From contig NZ_BSKJ01000007.1 in assembly GCF_030159595.1 (NCBI RefSeq), forward strand, positions 62,001 to 126,000: a stretch of 64,000 nucleotides of DNA, written 5' to 3'. Of the stretch, positions 43,103 to 51,922 are shown one piece after another; the stretch's first letter is position 1, and each line of letters opens with the position of its first letter. This DNA comes from Pseudomonas putida. GTDB lineage: Bacteria > Pseudomonadota > Gammaproteobacteria > Pseudomonadales > Pseudomonadaceae. Made by a program: the position numbers and the translations under genes. Below the pieces are notes generated by a model. That model was not told where the DNA came from. It saw only the letters and a program-made list of their open reading frames with translations, and searched no databases.

Positions 43103-44785
43103 TCAGCGCATCGCCTGGAAGGAGCCGAACTCATCAAGGTCACTCAATAGTCTTCGCACATATTTAAGGGCTTGGGGAAGACTCTCAAACGCCTTTTCCA
43201 GAGCATTTAGCAGTGGGCGCTGGCGCTCTGCGCCACGCAGCTTGACGAGTATTTTTTGTACCAGTAACTGGTCCGTAACATTGTCAACTGGGTTCTGTAA
43301 ATACCTTGTGTCGAAGGCTTGATATCGGACGAATTCTTCAATTACTCGATAACCGAACCCCAAGCCGTAGCGTTCCAAAAGCCCGTGGACTTCTACGAGT
43401 TTCGACTCTGCTGTATCCTTTGCATTCTGCAGTTCAGGGCAGCGCTTAACAAGTGATGCCAGAAAGCCAGATACGTCCACCGTTGACATCTCGATCACTG
43501 ATGCCCGATCAAGTACTTTGTCGCTGACAGGGTTAGTTGTCTCATCGACGTTAATTGTACCAATTATGAACAGATTAGAAGGCAACGGGATTTCGGCACG
43601 CACGCTGGCGCCTGTGGTGCCTTCTAACGGTACCCCGTTGGAGTGCAGTTGCAGAGCTCCGCTGGTTTCAATAGCTGACAGTATGTCAGAAAGGTAGTAT
43701 TCAACCCGGGCAAGGTTCATCTCATCCAATATGACAAATACCGGGGAGTCTCGGTGCGCCGTTGCAACCAGCACTGCCTCCAGAAAGGTCGGAACGACAT
43801 ATCGGTTTGTCAGTACATCGTAGTAGCCTGTCAATCCTGTGGGGTCTGTCCATTCTGGACGAACCGGGCACTCGAAAAGCAGCGGATCGGTAGCTGTATT
43901 TGAAGTCAAGCCATGAATTACACGTGCGTATTTTAGTGCTAGTTGCGTTTTGCCTGTACCTGAAAGTCCCGAAAGAATTACAAAGTGCTTGTGATCCAGG
44001 AAATTTAAAGCGGCATGAAACCTACGCACTTCTCCATTTGGGTAGTGACCACCCAAAGTCATAATCCCCGTCTCGATTTCTTCAATCGGTATGGTTTGTG
44101 GCAGGCGCCGCATGTCTTGGCTGAGTGTTGCCGTATCAGCCCATACGGGAATTTCGTGAATTTTTTCCCTACCGACCAAACTGCCTAGCCAACCGATGAA
44201 CTCGCGAGCAAGGAGGCTGCGCCTTGCGGAGGCCGTCGGTGGATACAGGGCAACAACGATCTCATCTGGCTCTGTGGAGGGTCCGAAAGGTGAAAGGTCG
44301 AAAGCCAAACTGTCCCAGAATTTGGCATTGCGCAGCCACAGGCGCCCATCTTTTGCCAAGTAAATAGGTACCAAATTATTCCTTGCGCTGTATTTGATGG
44401 TAGTCCCTGCGGGCTCTGGCAAATCGTCACTGTCTCCGGCCGTTTCCAAAGCAAATTCTGAGTCATCATCGACTGTACTCTTTGATGCTGCGCCCAGACG
44501 CTTCATCTCGGCCAAACGGTCAATGAAGTTTTTTTTGTCCTTGCGGACTAGAACAGCAAAGTAGACCTCATCCTCCGGTGGGAAACGGAGAACGCATCCA
44601 AATAGTAGAGACTCGGTATCCTCTCTGACGCTATCTAAGTTGACTACGCCAAGTTGGATGCCGCCCTCAACAATCTTGGCGCTATTCGATACTCCGAACA
44701 GTCCGCGTGGGCGGACTGCCTTCGATGTGCCGAAGTGCTTCTGGGCAGCTTCAAGAAACTGTCGTTGTCGCTCGACGAGGCTCAT
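43103..44785 (-). CDS. McrB-like AAA+ ATPase/GTPase, restriction subunit
   Basis: 560-residue McrB-type AAA+ protein. Walker A GLSGTGKT at 273-280, Walker B VFVILDEMNLARVEYYLSD (residues 349-367, the McrB signature), and FIIGTINVDETT (407-417) with NxxD, then SDKVLDRA (421-428). The N-terminal ~240 residues are a specific recognition/DNA-binding-like region, unlike E. coli McrB. It overlaps the methyltransferase 3' end by 35 bp. Likely translocates and activates the DUF2357 nuclease, as in McrBC and LlaJI/BsuMI systems. Confidence 0.85.
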   Translation of the reverse strand: MSLVERQRQFLEAAQKHFGTSKAVRPRGLFGVSNSAKIVEGGIQLGVVNLDSVREDTESLLFGCVLRFPPEDEVYFAVLVRKDKKNFIDRLAEMKRLGAASKSTVDDDSEFALETAGDSDDLPEPAGTTIKYSARNNLVPIYLAKDGRLWLRNAKFWDSLAFDLSPFGPSTEPDEIVVALYPPTASARRSLLAREFIGWLGSLVGREKIHEIPVWADTATLSQDMRRLPQTIPIEEIETGIMTLGGHYPNGEVRRFHAALNFLDHKHFVILSGLSGTGKTQLALKYARVIHGLTSNTATDPLLFECPVRPEWTDPTGLTGYYDVLTNRYVVPTFLEAVLVATAHRDSPVFVILDEMNLARVEYYLSDILSAIETSGALQLHSNGVPLEGTTGASVRAEIPLPSNLFIIGTINVDETTNPVSDKVLDRASVIEMSTVDVSGFLASLVKRCPELQNAKDTAESKLVEVHGLLERYGLGFGYRVIEEFVRYQAFDTRYLQNPVDNVTDQLLVQKILVKLRGAERQRPLLNALEKAFESLPQALKYVRRLLSDLDEFGSFQAMR

Positions 44786-46256
44786 CTACCGAATCCTTTT
44801 GTATGATTGCCTGTTTGATAGTCTGCTTGATGTGGGTGGCTAATGCTCTGGCCATGAGGGGCGGCACCGCATTACCGATCTGCTTAAAAGCTGGGTTCAT
44901 AGTGCCACTGAAACGAAAACCGTCAGGGAAAGACTGAAGGCGCGCAGCCTCGCGAACTGAAATGGTCCGAGCTTGCTTGCTGTCGTAATGGATGTGGCTG
45001 TAGCCATCTTTGCCCAGATGAGCTAAGAGTGTGCGGGCGGGCTGGTTACGCCACATTTTACGCCACTTATTTGGAAACTTGCTTGCGTCATATGGCGGTA
45101 CAATCGAGGCCATCAATGCCTTGTATTCAACCGAGCCTTCAACGAGCTTTTCTCCGTTGGCGCGCGCAATGGCTACGCGCTCCTGGAACATTTCAATCGC
45201 ATGTGCATAAGCTTCAGGATATTGATCACCTGGATTCATGCGCGCAAAAAGCTCGTAGTCCCGTGGCAGATACCGGATAACATGATCCGTCAATCCATCT
45301 TTGGGGGCCACATGGCCGGACCATGTACGCATCAGTTCTGCATAGGCAGAAGGCTTCTGGCGATTATAGCTGACCGGGCTATCAAAACGGCGGGCACCAC
45401 GTGTGATTTTCCCAGCAGCAAGTAGCTCTCGAGCGTTGATTGCTGGAAGGTCTTGAAGTGCGTCTTCCGCTGTTACTGCAGGTGGGAGGTCTGGAGTTGC
45501 GACTGGTGGTTCGATGTAGGAATGAGCCTCATCAGCCAGATTACGTAATGACTTGAGTGCGACAGAACGAGAGCCTTCATATCCTGGAGGGAGTATCAGC
45601 CAGTGGCTGGGAGAGGGGAACGAGACGTTCGCCCCTAGCTCACGTCTGTATGCAATCAGGAACATCCGTTCCCGCATCTGTGGTACTCCATAGAATGCTG
45701 AATTGAGAAGGGTATAGCCGCAAACATAGCCTTTGGTTTCCAGAACCTCGCAGGTTTCTTCGGCAATGTTCTGGCCGCCATGGTTCAGAATGTCGGGTAC
45801 ATTTTCCATGAGTACGGCCAGTGGCTGGAAGGCGTCTACATATTCCAAATACTTTTTGTAGAGCTGCGCCCGCGGATCGTGGATAAAGGCCTCCGGATGC
45901 TCCTCGATTTCTCGCAGTTTAGACCTGCCTACTCTCGCAAATGCTTGGCAAGGTGGTCCTCCTACTACAATGTCGAAGGCATCTGCAACCTCGCCAAGAT
46001 CGAGCTGCCGGCACAAATCAGCCGGCGTAGTCTTTGTAATGTCAATTGGCTGACTGTGGGCTTCAGCACCACCATGGAAATTCAGGCCATGCGATCTGGC
46101 CGCATCAGGGTCAAACTCAACAGAGCCCCGAATTTCGAAGCCTGCAGTTTCGAAGCCAAGAGAGATACCGCCGCATCCGGAGAACAGGTCTAGGACGCGT
46201 GGTTTCGCGGATGTTTGGAGGCGTGCCAGTTTACGAAGAAGGACATCGTTGTTCAT
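44751..46256 (-). CDS. DNA (cytosine-5-)-methyltransferase
   Basis: 501-residue C5-MTase. Motif I VLDLFSGCGGISLGFETAGF (21-40), motif IV VVGGPPCQAFARVGR with catalytic C103, motif VI ENVPDI (151-156), motif VIII QMRER (193-197), motifs IX/X near the C-terminus (VREAARLQSFPDGF...QIGNAVPPLMARAL). The long target-recognition region (about 215-420) is between motif VIII and IX; the target site is not deducible. The start ATG overlaps the stop of the upstream RHH gene (ATGA). Protects DNA against the McrBC-like nuclease encoded downstream and explains the vsr gene. Confidence 0.95.
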   Translation of the reverse strand: MNNDVLLRKLARLQTSAKPRVLDLFSGCGGISLGFETAGFEIRGSVEFDPDAARSHGLNFHGGAEAHSQPIDITKTTPADLCRQLDLGEVADAFDIVVGGPPCQAFARVGRSKLREIEEHPEAFIHDPRAQLYKKYLEYVDAFQPLAVLMENVPDILNHGGQNIAEETCEVLETKGYVCGYTLLNSAFYGVPQMRERMFLIAYRRELGANVSFPSPSHWLILPPGYEGSRSVALKSLRNLADEAHSYIEPPVATPDLPPAVTAEDALQDLPAINARELLAAGKITRGARRFDSPVSYNRQKPSAYAELMRTWSGHVAPKDGLTDHVIRYLPRDYELFARMNPGDQYPEAYAHAIEMFQERVAIARANGEKLVEGSVEYKALMASIVPPYDASKFPNKWRKMWRNQPARTLLAHLGKDGYSHIHYDSKQARTISVREAARLQSFPDGFRFSGTMNPAFKQIGNAVPPLMARALATHIKQTIKQAIIQKDSVDEPRRATTTVS

Positions 46257-46468
46257 GAATCAGATCCTTGGCGCGCAGACATACGAAGAGGCAGCTCCAA
46301 CTGCCCCTGGTGCTCGTCCAGAAAGCGCTGGACCGCCATACGGATTACCCAGGCTGACGAAACGTGATTCGCATCGGCCAGAGCTTGCACCTGGAAGTGG
46401 ACATCCTCAGGCAACATGAGTGAGGTCCTGACCGTCTTGCGATCAGGAGAGATAGGGGGGCGAGCCAT
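46253..46468 (-). CDS. Ribbon-helix-helix (CopG/MetJ-type) regulator of the restriction operon
   Basis: 71-residue protein with the RHH pattern TVRTSLMLPEDVHFQVQALADANHVSSAWVIRMAVQRFLDEHQ (about residues 13-55). The start at 46468 (MARPPISPDRK) gives a compact DNA-binding protein; upstream in-frame starts would only add a leader. Its stop overlaps the methyltransferase ATG (4 nt). As first gene of the operon it probably acts as the controller of restriction-modification expression, i.e. an RHH alternative to the usual HTH C-proteins. A TACCGGTA palindrome and tandem TAAGG units upstream (46545-46560) are candidate operators. Confidence 0.72.
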   Translation of the reverse strand: MARPPISPDRKTVRTSLMLPEDVHFQVQALADANHVSSAWVIRMAVQRFLDEHQGQLELPLRMSARQGSDS

Positions 46469-46544
46469 AAGCTGGAGACCGGTGATGATAAAGGCGTAAT
46501 TGTGCACCACATTACATACCTTTGCACCGAATTCCTTCCCATGA

Positions 46545-46560
46545 TACCGGTAAGGTAAGG
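46545..46560. promoter_or_regulatory. TACCGGTA palindrome and tandem TAAGG repeats upstream of RHH gene
   Basis: TACCGGTA (46545-46552) overlaps two tandem TAAGG units (46551-46560). RHH proteins bind short palindromes or tandem repeats; position 77-92 bp upstream of the RHH start is compatible with autoregulation. Confidence 0.3.
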
Positions 46561-46638
46561 CTGTGAGGTGCGTCGTTCACCATGACGGAGTCTTGAGAAA
46601 TCGTTGTATCAATCTGAAAGCTCCCCTAGTGCTTGGTT

Positions 46639-46690
46639 TGCTGGGGCCGCGTTGCGGCACTTTCGCGAGCAGTGTGAACTCCTACAGGGG
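46639..46690. repeat. Degenerate REP-like element
   Basis: GCTGGGGCCGCGTTGCGGC...CTCCTACAGGGG resembles the Pseudomonas REP type (GGGGCCGC TTTGCGGCCC ... CCGCTCCTACAGGGG) seen in better form at 52633-52685. Confidence 0.55.
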
Positions 46691-46718
46691 CGGTTTCGGC
46701 CCTGTAAAGGCGTCTATT

Positions 46719-46988
46719 TTAAGGTTTTTTCATCATGCCCAGCTCGGCATCATCCATCAGCGCCTTGGCCAAGGCGCACAAGTAATGGGAGGCCCAGATC
46801 AGCTGTGGCTTGTCTTCCATCAAGCCGTCTAGGGTCATATCCCGTGCGTAGCCCATCAACTCCGAAGCCTGTTCACGGGCGCTCTGGCAAGGAATGCCGG
46901 CTTCGATGCGGAAGAGGGGATGGGTCTGGTTTTCACCTTGGTAGAAGGTGGCTTTGCCAACGGTGAATTTGGTTTCTTCTGTAGACAT
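46719..46988 (-). CDS. DUF3077 domain protein
   Basis: 89-residue protein (MSTEETKFTVGKATFYQG) with a conserved central ALA/AREQASELMGY helix and WASHYLCALAKALMDD. DUF3077 is a small Pseudomonas family of unknown function, often present in multiple copies. Two small proteins of this kind are adjacent here, in similar orientation (see 47149). No signal peptide or known motif. Confidence 0.7.
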   Translation of the reverse strand: MSTEETKFTVGKATFYQGENQTHPLFRIEAGIPCQSAREQASELMGYARDMTLDGLMEDKPQLIWASHYLCALAKALMDDAELGMMKKP

Positions 46989-47148
46989 TATTCAATCTCC
47001 CCGAAATCTCTAGTACCTGGGCGGGCTTCATCGCCAGCAATCCCCACAGCTGCTCACAAGCACTTGGGCCTGTGACGTAGGTCAGTTCACTGTTGGGGCC
47101 TGGCTTGCCGGTGATGGGGCATGCCCAAGCGATACAATCAGTAAGGCC

Positions 47149-47391
47149 TCAGTGCGATGTTCTGGGCTCACTGGGCATCTGTAGCTGAACCAGCGCGGAC
47201 TCAAGCAAAGCTCGCAGCGTCTCCAGTTCATGCATCGAGGTCATCATCAGAATCGACGCAGGCGACTTGGGCTGCAGAAGCATTGCCTGATGCACGACGG
47301 TCGCAGCGCATAGCGCGTAATCCGTGGCTTGGATCAGGGTGTCTTCAAGGCAGAGAGTTTTGTAGGGTGGATCAGGAACGATCTTCAGCAT
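47149..47391 (-). CDS. Small DUF6124-like hypothetical protein
   Basis: 80-residue protein from ATG 47391 (MLKIVPDPPYKTL). The N-terminal VPDPP and LEDTLIQATDYALCAATVVHQAM block resemble the small DUF6124 proteins that occur with DUF3077 genes in Pseudomonas. A helical middle (SMHELETLRALLESALVQL). Function unknown; likely part of the same small-gene cluster as the DUF3077 gene 160 bp downstream. Confidence 0.6.
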   Translation of the reverse strand: MLKIVPDPPYKTLCLEDTLIQATDYALCAATVVHQAMLLQPKSPASILMMTSMHELETLRALLESALVQLQMPSEPRTSH

Positions 47392-47861
47392 CTTTTGGTC
47401 CTCAATGGAGCGACCAGCGCTTGCTGTCAAACAAGTGGTGGCAGCTGTGTATGGGTTGACAGACCGGTGAAGACCAAACCGGCGCACACGAGGTGCCCCA
47501 CACACAGCCGCCATAGGCAAAGTCGCGTGTTTGGTCGTCAGTCAGCCTGTCAAAGCTAGTCGTTGATGTGCAACGACGGACCGAGACTAGAACGCTGAAA
47601 AAGCGACCGCAACGAAAATCAGGCGCAGGGAGTATCTTTGGGAAATGCCCTACGAGGAAGTTCTTTTTTCTGATTTTTTCCCGCCTTTGCCGTCGAATTC
47701 TGCAGTTTTCGCTGCTCGGTTAACCCTTCAAAGCTCTCAAAAAGCGAACCACTCACCCATCCCTGTATCCAGCCATGTCCCGATGATGTCAAACGGTCAC
47801 CATGGACTTCCGCCCCCTAGCCCCCGAAACTGCCCCTCTCGCACCCAGACCAAGGCAGGTC
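47392..47861 (+). other. Gap without assigned gene
   Basis: 470 bp between the DUF6124-like gene and the lipoprotein. No gene, palindrome or RNA recognised. It presumably contains the divergent promoters. Confidence 0.35.
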
Positions 47862-48578
47862 ATGACCAACCTCAAGCGCGCCACCTCCCTCCTGCTCCTG
47901 CTGGCTACAGCCTCACTAACCGCCTGTCTCCCCTGGAAACGCGAACGCGCCGCCTACGCGGACCTCTGCGATTCCGAATTCCAGTTCAAAGTCCCAGGTG
48001 CACAAGGCGAAACCACCCTCTACCTGGAAACCCACCTCTACGACCACGCCGCCCAATGGGGCGAAAAGCGCTACGAGCAAGGTCTGCATGTGCAATACCC
48101 GGGCGAGGAATACCCACGGCCGGAATTCTTCGTGCAGATGATCGCCTACAACAAGGACCGCCAGCGCCCGTCGACCGATTCCAAACGTGGCGAACCGCCA
48201 ATCCCGGTGCTCTACGACAGCCGTCAGGCCTACATCACTTTTGAAGACGGCTCACGCCTGAATGCACGGCCCGAGGTGTACGTGGGCCTCAACGATATCT
48301 ACGACTTTCCGTCTCTGACCGAGCGTGCTGCCAGGCCATCGCCGTACGACATCAACAGCGATGAAGTGCACCGGCGCATTCCCAAACTCACCAACAACAA
48401 ACGCTACGGCTCGGCTTATGTAATCTTCCAGACGGACAAGCTGAACGCCGATTCCAAGTGGACGATCAACATGGGTAGCTTGCAGGTGCAGGGGCGAAAG
48501 GTGGAAATTCCGCCCCTGCAGCTGTGTTATCACCCGGTGAAAAGATGGATCGGCATCGAGCCGCTGATGAAGCCCTGA
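47862..48578 (+). CDS. Lipoprotein of unknown function
   Basis: 238-residue protein. Starting at MTNLKRATS the signal is LLLLLATASLTAC with lipobox L-T-A-C (Cys about residue 22); an upstream ATG at 47802 would place the signal too far inside. The mature part is beta-rich and charged, without known motifs: repeated Tyr/Arg-rich segments such as ETHLYDHAAQWGEKRYEQGLHV. Function unknown; position next to a TonB receptor may be coincidence. Confidence 0.65.
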   Translation: MTNLKRATSLLLLLATASLTACLPWKRERAAYADLCDSEFQFKVPGAQGETTLYLETHLYDHAAQWGEKRYEQGLHVQYPGEEYPRPEFFVQMIAYNKDRQRPSTDSKRGEPPIPVLYDSRQAYITFEDGSRLNARPEVYVGLNDIYDFPSLTERAARPSPYDINSDEVHRRIPKLTNNKRYGSAYVIFQTDKLNADSKWTINMGSLQVQGRKVEIPPLQLCYHPVKRWIGIEPLMKP

Positions 48579-48837
48579 TAGCAGCGGTTGAAGGTGGCGG
48601 GTGCCTTTCTGGTTTTGCTGGGAATCCCGGCCCACCCATCCTGCATGCCTGCAAACACGTTCAGGCTTGGGCTTACCAGGCGCACCATGCAGTGCCGGCT
48701 ATCGATGCAACCACTCGAGTTTGGGCGCTGCCCGAAAAGGGCGCCATCCTTAGGGGCCCTCCGGCGGCCAGAGCTTTCTTCATGAGTATGCGCGCTCAAC
48801 TGTACATCCAGCTGAGCGCAGTTGCGGTTCGCTCAAC

Positions 48838-50886
48838 TTAAAAGTAGGTGGTTACCCCGACAAAATACGCCCGACCGGGCACGTAAAAGCTGGTCGATTC
48901 ATCACGTGGGTCTTCATCCAGCAAGTTCTGCACGCCGGCGTTCAGGGTTAACCAGTTGGTGGCCGCCCAGTTTGCGGTCAGATCATAGGTGGTGTACGAC
49001 TTGACGAAGTCTGTGCCTAGTCCGCGTTGCTTGCCCACATGCTGAGCCGAAAGCTCGGTACCGATCCGCTCGCTGATCTGCCAATCGATTGCACTGAACA
49101 ACGAGAGCTTCGGCGAACTGATCAGATCCTTGCCGGTCGACAGGTTGCGGCTTTCGAGCATGTAGGTTGCGTTGGTGCGCCAGCTAGCATTTTCCCACAA
49201 CGGCACCTTGGTGCTGCCTTCCCAGCCACGGGTGCGGGCTTTGTCCGCATTCTCCAGCATGGTCCACCAGCGGCCCTGGAAATACCCCAGAGGGGCATAT
49301 TCAATCTTGTCCTTGAAGTCGGTATGGAAGTACGTGAGGCTGGCCTCCCAGCCGTCGTGGTCGAATGAAACGCCGATTTCCTTGTTGGTACTGATTTCCG
49401 GGCGCAGGTTTGGGTTGCCTGCCATCCAGCAACTACCGGTAACATAGCCAAGCGGGCGTAGAGAGGTACAGCCGCGACCGCCAGAGTTGGTCGCTGCGCC
49501 CGCACTGCCTTCTTTCAAGCTGGGGGCCCGGAACCCGCGCGACACCCCACCGCGCACTGTCCAGTCAGGATGAGGGTGATAGACCACATAAGCGCGTGGG
49601 CTATTGTGGTTGCCGTATTCATCGCTGTGGTCGAAGCGATTGCCCAGTGTCAGCGACAGGTTATCGAGCAGGAACAATTCATCCTCGACGAACAGCGCGG
49701 AATAGTCACCTTCAAGCTCCGACCCTCCCACTGCTGCACCTTGGTAATCCACGGGCACCGTGCCCAGCGTGTCAGTGTTGGTCAGCTGTTCTCGTTTCCA
49801 CTGGCCGCCCACGGTCAGGCGCTGGTTGACCAACAGTTCGAACGGGATATTAAGGCTGCCCTCGACAATTTTTTCTTCCGAGTTGGCCTTGCCCTCGCCG
49901 ATGTCATTGTCGAATTTGTTCAAGTAAGCGTCGATACGCGAGGTTCCAAAGCCCCAGTCGCCATGGTGAGATACGACGAAACTGTCGCGCGTCAGGCGTC
50001 CGGCGCCGAAAGCTTCACCTACGGTATCCCCCCAATCACCGAACGTTTTCTTTGACGACCACGAACGCTCCACGCTGTGGATCGCCTCGAAGGACAACTC
50101 ATGGTTGTCATTAACTTGCCAATTGAGCAAAGCGTTGACGCTGTGGTCTTTGGCGCCGCCGGCGCCGTCGTTGTAAACGAAGTCACCCGTTGCGTCGAGG
50201 CGAGGCGCGGCCTCGTCGGCAGCGCGTCGAGTGACATTGGCGCCCAGGCGCAGGCCGATGGTGTTCGTGACAGGCCCAGACAAGTTGACGCTGGTTTGGT
50301 TGGTCTGCCCGCGGTCGGAGTCTTCCGGCATCGTGGTGTTTACGTTGAGCGACCCACTCCACTCACGGGATACCTTGCGGGTAATGATATTGATGACGCC
50401 ACCCATGGCGTCTGAGCCATACAGCGAAGACATAGGCCCGCGCACGATTTCGATCCGCTCAATCATGTTCGGCGAGATCCAGTTGATGTCCTGGCGACCC
50501 AGATCACGGCGGTAATTAGTGTCGGCGGAGCTACCGATGCGTTTCCCGTCCACCAAGATCAAGGTGTATTTGTCGTCAAGGCCTCGTAGCTTGATCTTCG
50601 ACTGCTCGCCCACCGGGCCGTAACCGCCTGTCACGCCAGGGATACGGCGTAGGAGGGTGTTCAGGTCGTAGACAGGCTGGCGTTCGATCTCTTCCCGAGT
50701 GATGACACTGACACTGGCTGGCGCATCTCGTACATCCGTACCGCCCCCTGTGGCGGTGACGAAGGAGGCCTGCAGCTCGGTGGCGGGAAGCGGCTCGAGC
50801 TCGAGGGGTTCCTCGGCTTGCGCTGCAGCCGCGGCAAGCAATCCAACGGTGAGCAGGGCACGGGAGAACGGAGGGCATGGCAGCAT
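48838..50886 (-). CDS. TonB-dependent outer-membrane receptor
   Basis: 682-residue TonB-dependent receptor of the FepA/CirA-like type. Signal peptide ALLTVGLLAAAAAQA, then plug domain with TonB-box-like beginning, SVSVITREEIERQPVYDLNTLLRRIPGV, KLRGLDDKYTLILVDGKRIG and EIVRGPMSSLYGSDAMGGVINIITRK (residues ~55-170). 22-strand barrel follows; ends in YFVGVTTYF with C-terminal Phe. Transports a ferric siderophore, or a related ligand, not determinable. Fur-like and palindromic elements lie just upstream (50943-50984). Confidence 0.92.
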   Translation of the reverse strand: MLPCPPFSRALLTVGLLAAAAAQAEEPLELEPLPATELQASFVTATGGGTDVRDAPASVSVITREEIERQPVYDLNTLLRRIPGVTGGYGPVGEQSKIKLRGLDDKYTLILVDGKRIGSSADTNYRRDLGRQDINWISPNMIERIEIVRGPMSSLYGSDAMGGVINIITRKVSREWSGSLNVNTTMPEDSDRGQTNQTSVNLSGPVTNTIGLRLGANVTRRAADEAAPRLDATGDFVYNDGAGGAKDHSVNALLNWQVNDNHELSFEAIHSVERSWSSKKTFGDWGDTVGEAFGAGRLTRDSFVVSHHGDWGFGTSRIDAYLNKFDNDIGEGKANSEEKIVEGSLNIPFELLVNQRLTVGGQWKREQLTNTDTLGTVPVDYQGAAVGGSELEGDYSALFVEDELFLLDNLSLTLGNRFDHSDEYGNHNSPRAYVVYHPHPDWTVRGGVSRGFRAPSLKEGSAGAATNSGGRGCTSLRPLGYVTGSCWMAGNPNLRPEISTNKEIGVSFDHDGWEASLTYFHTDFKDKIEYAPLGYFQGRWWTMLENADKARTRGWEGSTKVPLWENASWRTNATYMLESRNLSTGKDLISSPKLSLFSAIDWQISERIGTELSAQHVGKQRGLGTDFVKSYTTYDLTANWAATNWLTLNAGVQNLLDEDPRDESTSFYVPGRAYFVGVTTYF

Positions 50887-50942
50887 TGCGTAACAGTCCT
50901 TGTCGATCGGTAGGGTTGAAATCGAGGCGGGACGTTAACGCA

Positions 50943-50984
50943 AATGAGAACTATTTGGAATAAAGTATGTAAAATTATTTACAT
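50943..50984. promoter_or_regulatory. Fur-like box and ATGTAAA-N4-TTTACAT palindrome before the receptor
   Basis: AATGAGAACTATTTGGAAT (50943-50961) partly matches the 19-bp Fur box. Adjacent ATGTAAA-ATTA-TTTACAT (50967-50984) is a perfect 7-bp-arm inverted repeat. Both lie 57-98 bp upstream of the receptor start on its strand. Confidence 0.4.
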
Positions 50985-51026
50985 AAACCTGACAAAAAAT
51001 TTACTCAGCGGATAGATAGGCGTTCA

Positions 51027-51809
51027 TCAACCGTGCGGTTGGCCCGGGAGGGTTTGATCATTCGGCAGATTGCCAAGGAGTATCTGGTCCAGAAGAAAGC
51101 GACGTGCTGCGCGTGAGCCGGCACTGATGCTACTCGGGTGCTGGATGCGATAGCACTGTATCGAGCCATGCAGGCGGAAGCGCCACAGCTGCTTTACCGG
51201 TATGCCTTGCGCACGGTAGTCACCCAGGTCGTTGCAAACGCTGAGTTCGCCTTTGTGCGGGAAGAATTGCTGTCGTATGTGGGCACTGCTCGCGCCGTTG
51301 GCAAACACGATGATGTCTGGGCGAAGAATGGTGATCTGCGCCTCGAGGAGGCGCTTGGATACCTTCATGAGATCTGCGAAATGCGGCCAGCGCATAGGGG
51401 ACCCTTTCTGCCATGCGAAGCTGAAGAAGTTGGCCCAGGCGATACCTATGGGTTGGTCGGCCTGGTGGAGTTCGCGCAGAAAGTTGAAGAAGCTGGCCCC
51501 TCGGTCGGCTTTGTCCTGAATGTACTCTGCCAAGTGGCATTGCTGGATTGCCATGGCGCGCTGGATGTACTCGTCCAGGTCAATGAAGGGTTTGCCGGCA
51601 GTCAAAACATCCCAGCGACGCGTTTCGCGGCCCACAACCATGATACGTTTTGCCGCCTGCTCAAATTTCGGCGACGTACCAGGAAGAAACAAGCCTGAAA
51701 GGTGCTTGAAATCCGCTTCGTGCTCGCGGCTGCGATCCAGCCAATGCAGCGGTAGGTCTGATAACGTTTGGCGGTATGCGCTTATCAATTGTTGCTGCTT
51801 GCTTTCCAT
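51027..51809 (-). CDS. Uracil-DNA-glycosylase-superfamily-like hypothetical protein
   Basis: 260 residues. Start at 51809 (MESKQQQLIS), with GGAAAA 9 nt upstream. The succession IMVVGRE (56-62), IAWANFFSFAW (123-133), LRPDIIVFANGAS (162-174) and RIQHPSSISAG (221-231) resembles the nucleotide-binding motifs of the uracil-DNA glycosylase superfamily (VVGxxP, ICN, HPS). A HPS motif is retained but the catalytic D/N motif is not obvious. Could be an UDG-fold protein of unknown function; not a canonical Ung. Divergent from the HD gene. Confidence 0.4.
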   Translation of the reverse strand: MESKQQQLISAYRQTLSDLPLHWLDRSREHEADFKHLSGLFLPGTSPKFEQAAKRIMVVGRETRRWDVLTAGKPFIDLDEYIQRAMAIQQCHLAEYIQDKADRGASFFNFLRELHQADQPIGIAWANFFSFAWQKGSPMRWPHFADLMKVSKRLLEAQITILRPDIIVFANGASSAHIRQQFFPHKGELSVCNDLGDYRAQGIPVKQLWRFRLHGSIQCYRIQHPSSISAGSRAARRFLLDQILLGNLPNDQTLPGQPHG

Positions 51810-51922
51810 TTCATTTTTTCCAGAGCTGCATCTGTCGGCCAGATGTTGTCGGTGCGGAAGGTTTGCAAATGGGGGGGTAGTGTCGATTTGAAGTCTCACG
51901 ATGAGAGTGGAACGTACCCACG

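Noticed and set aside
46253..46468. RHH protein as antitoxin of a toxin-antitoxin pair
   Set aside because: No toxin gene is adjacent; the immediate downstream gene is the methyltransferase, so a regulator role fits better.
37064..46700. Direct repeat of the tRNA-Pro 3' end as an island att site
   Set aside because: No copy of the distinctive TTCGAATCACTCC-type sequence was found by eye; a computed search is needed to exclude it.
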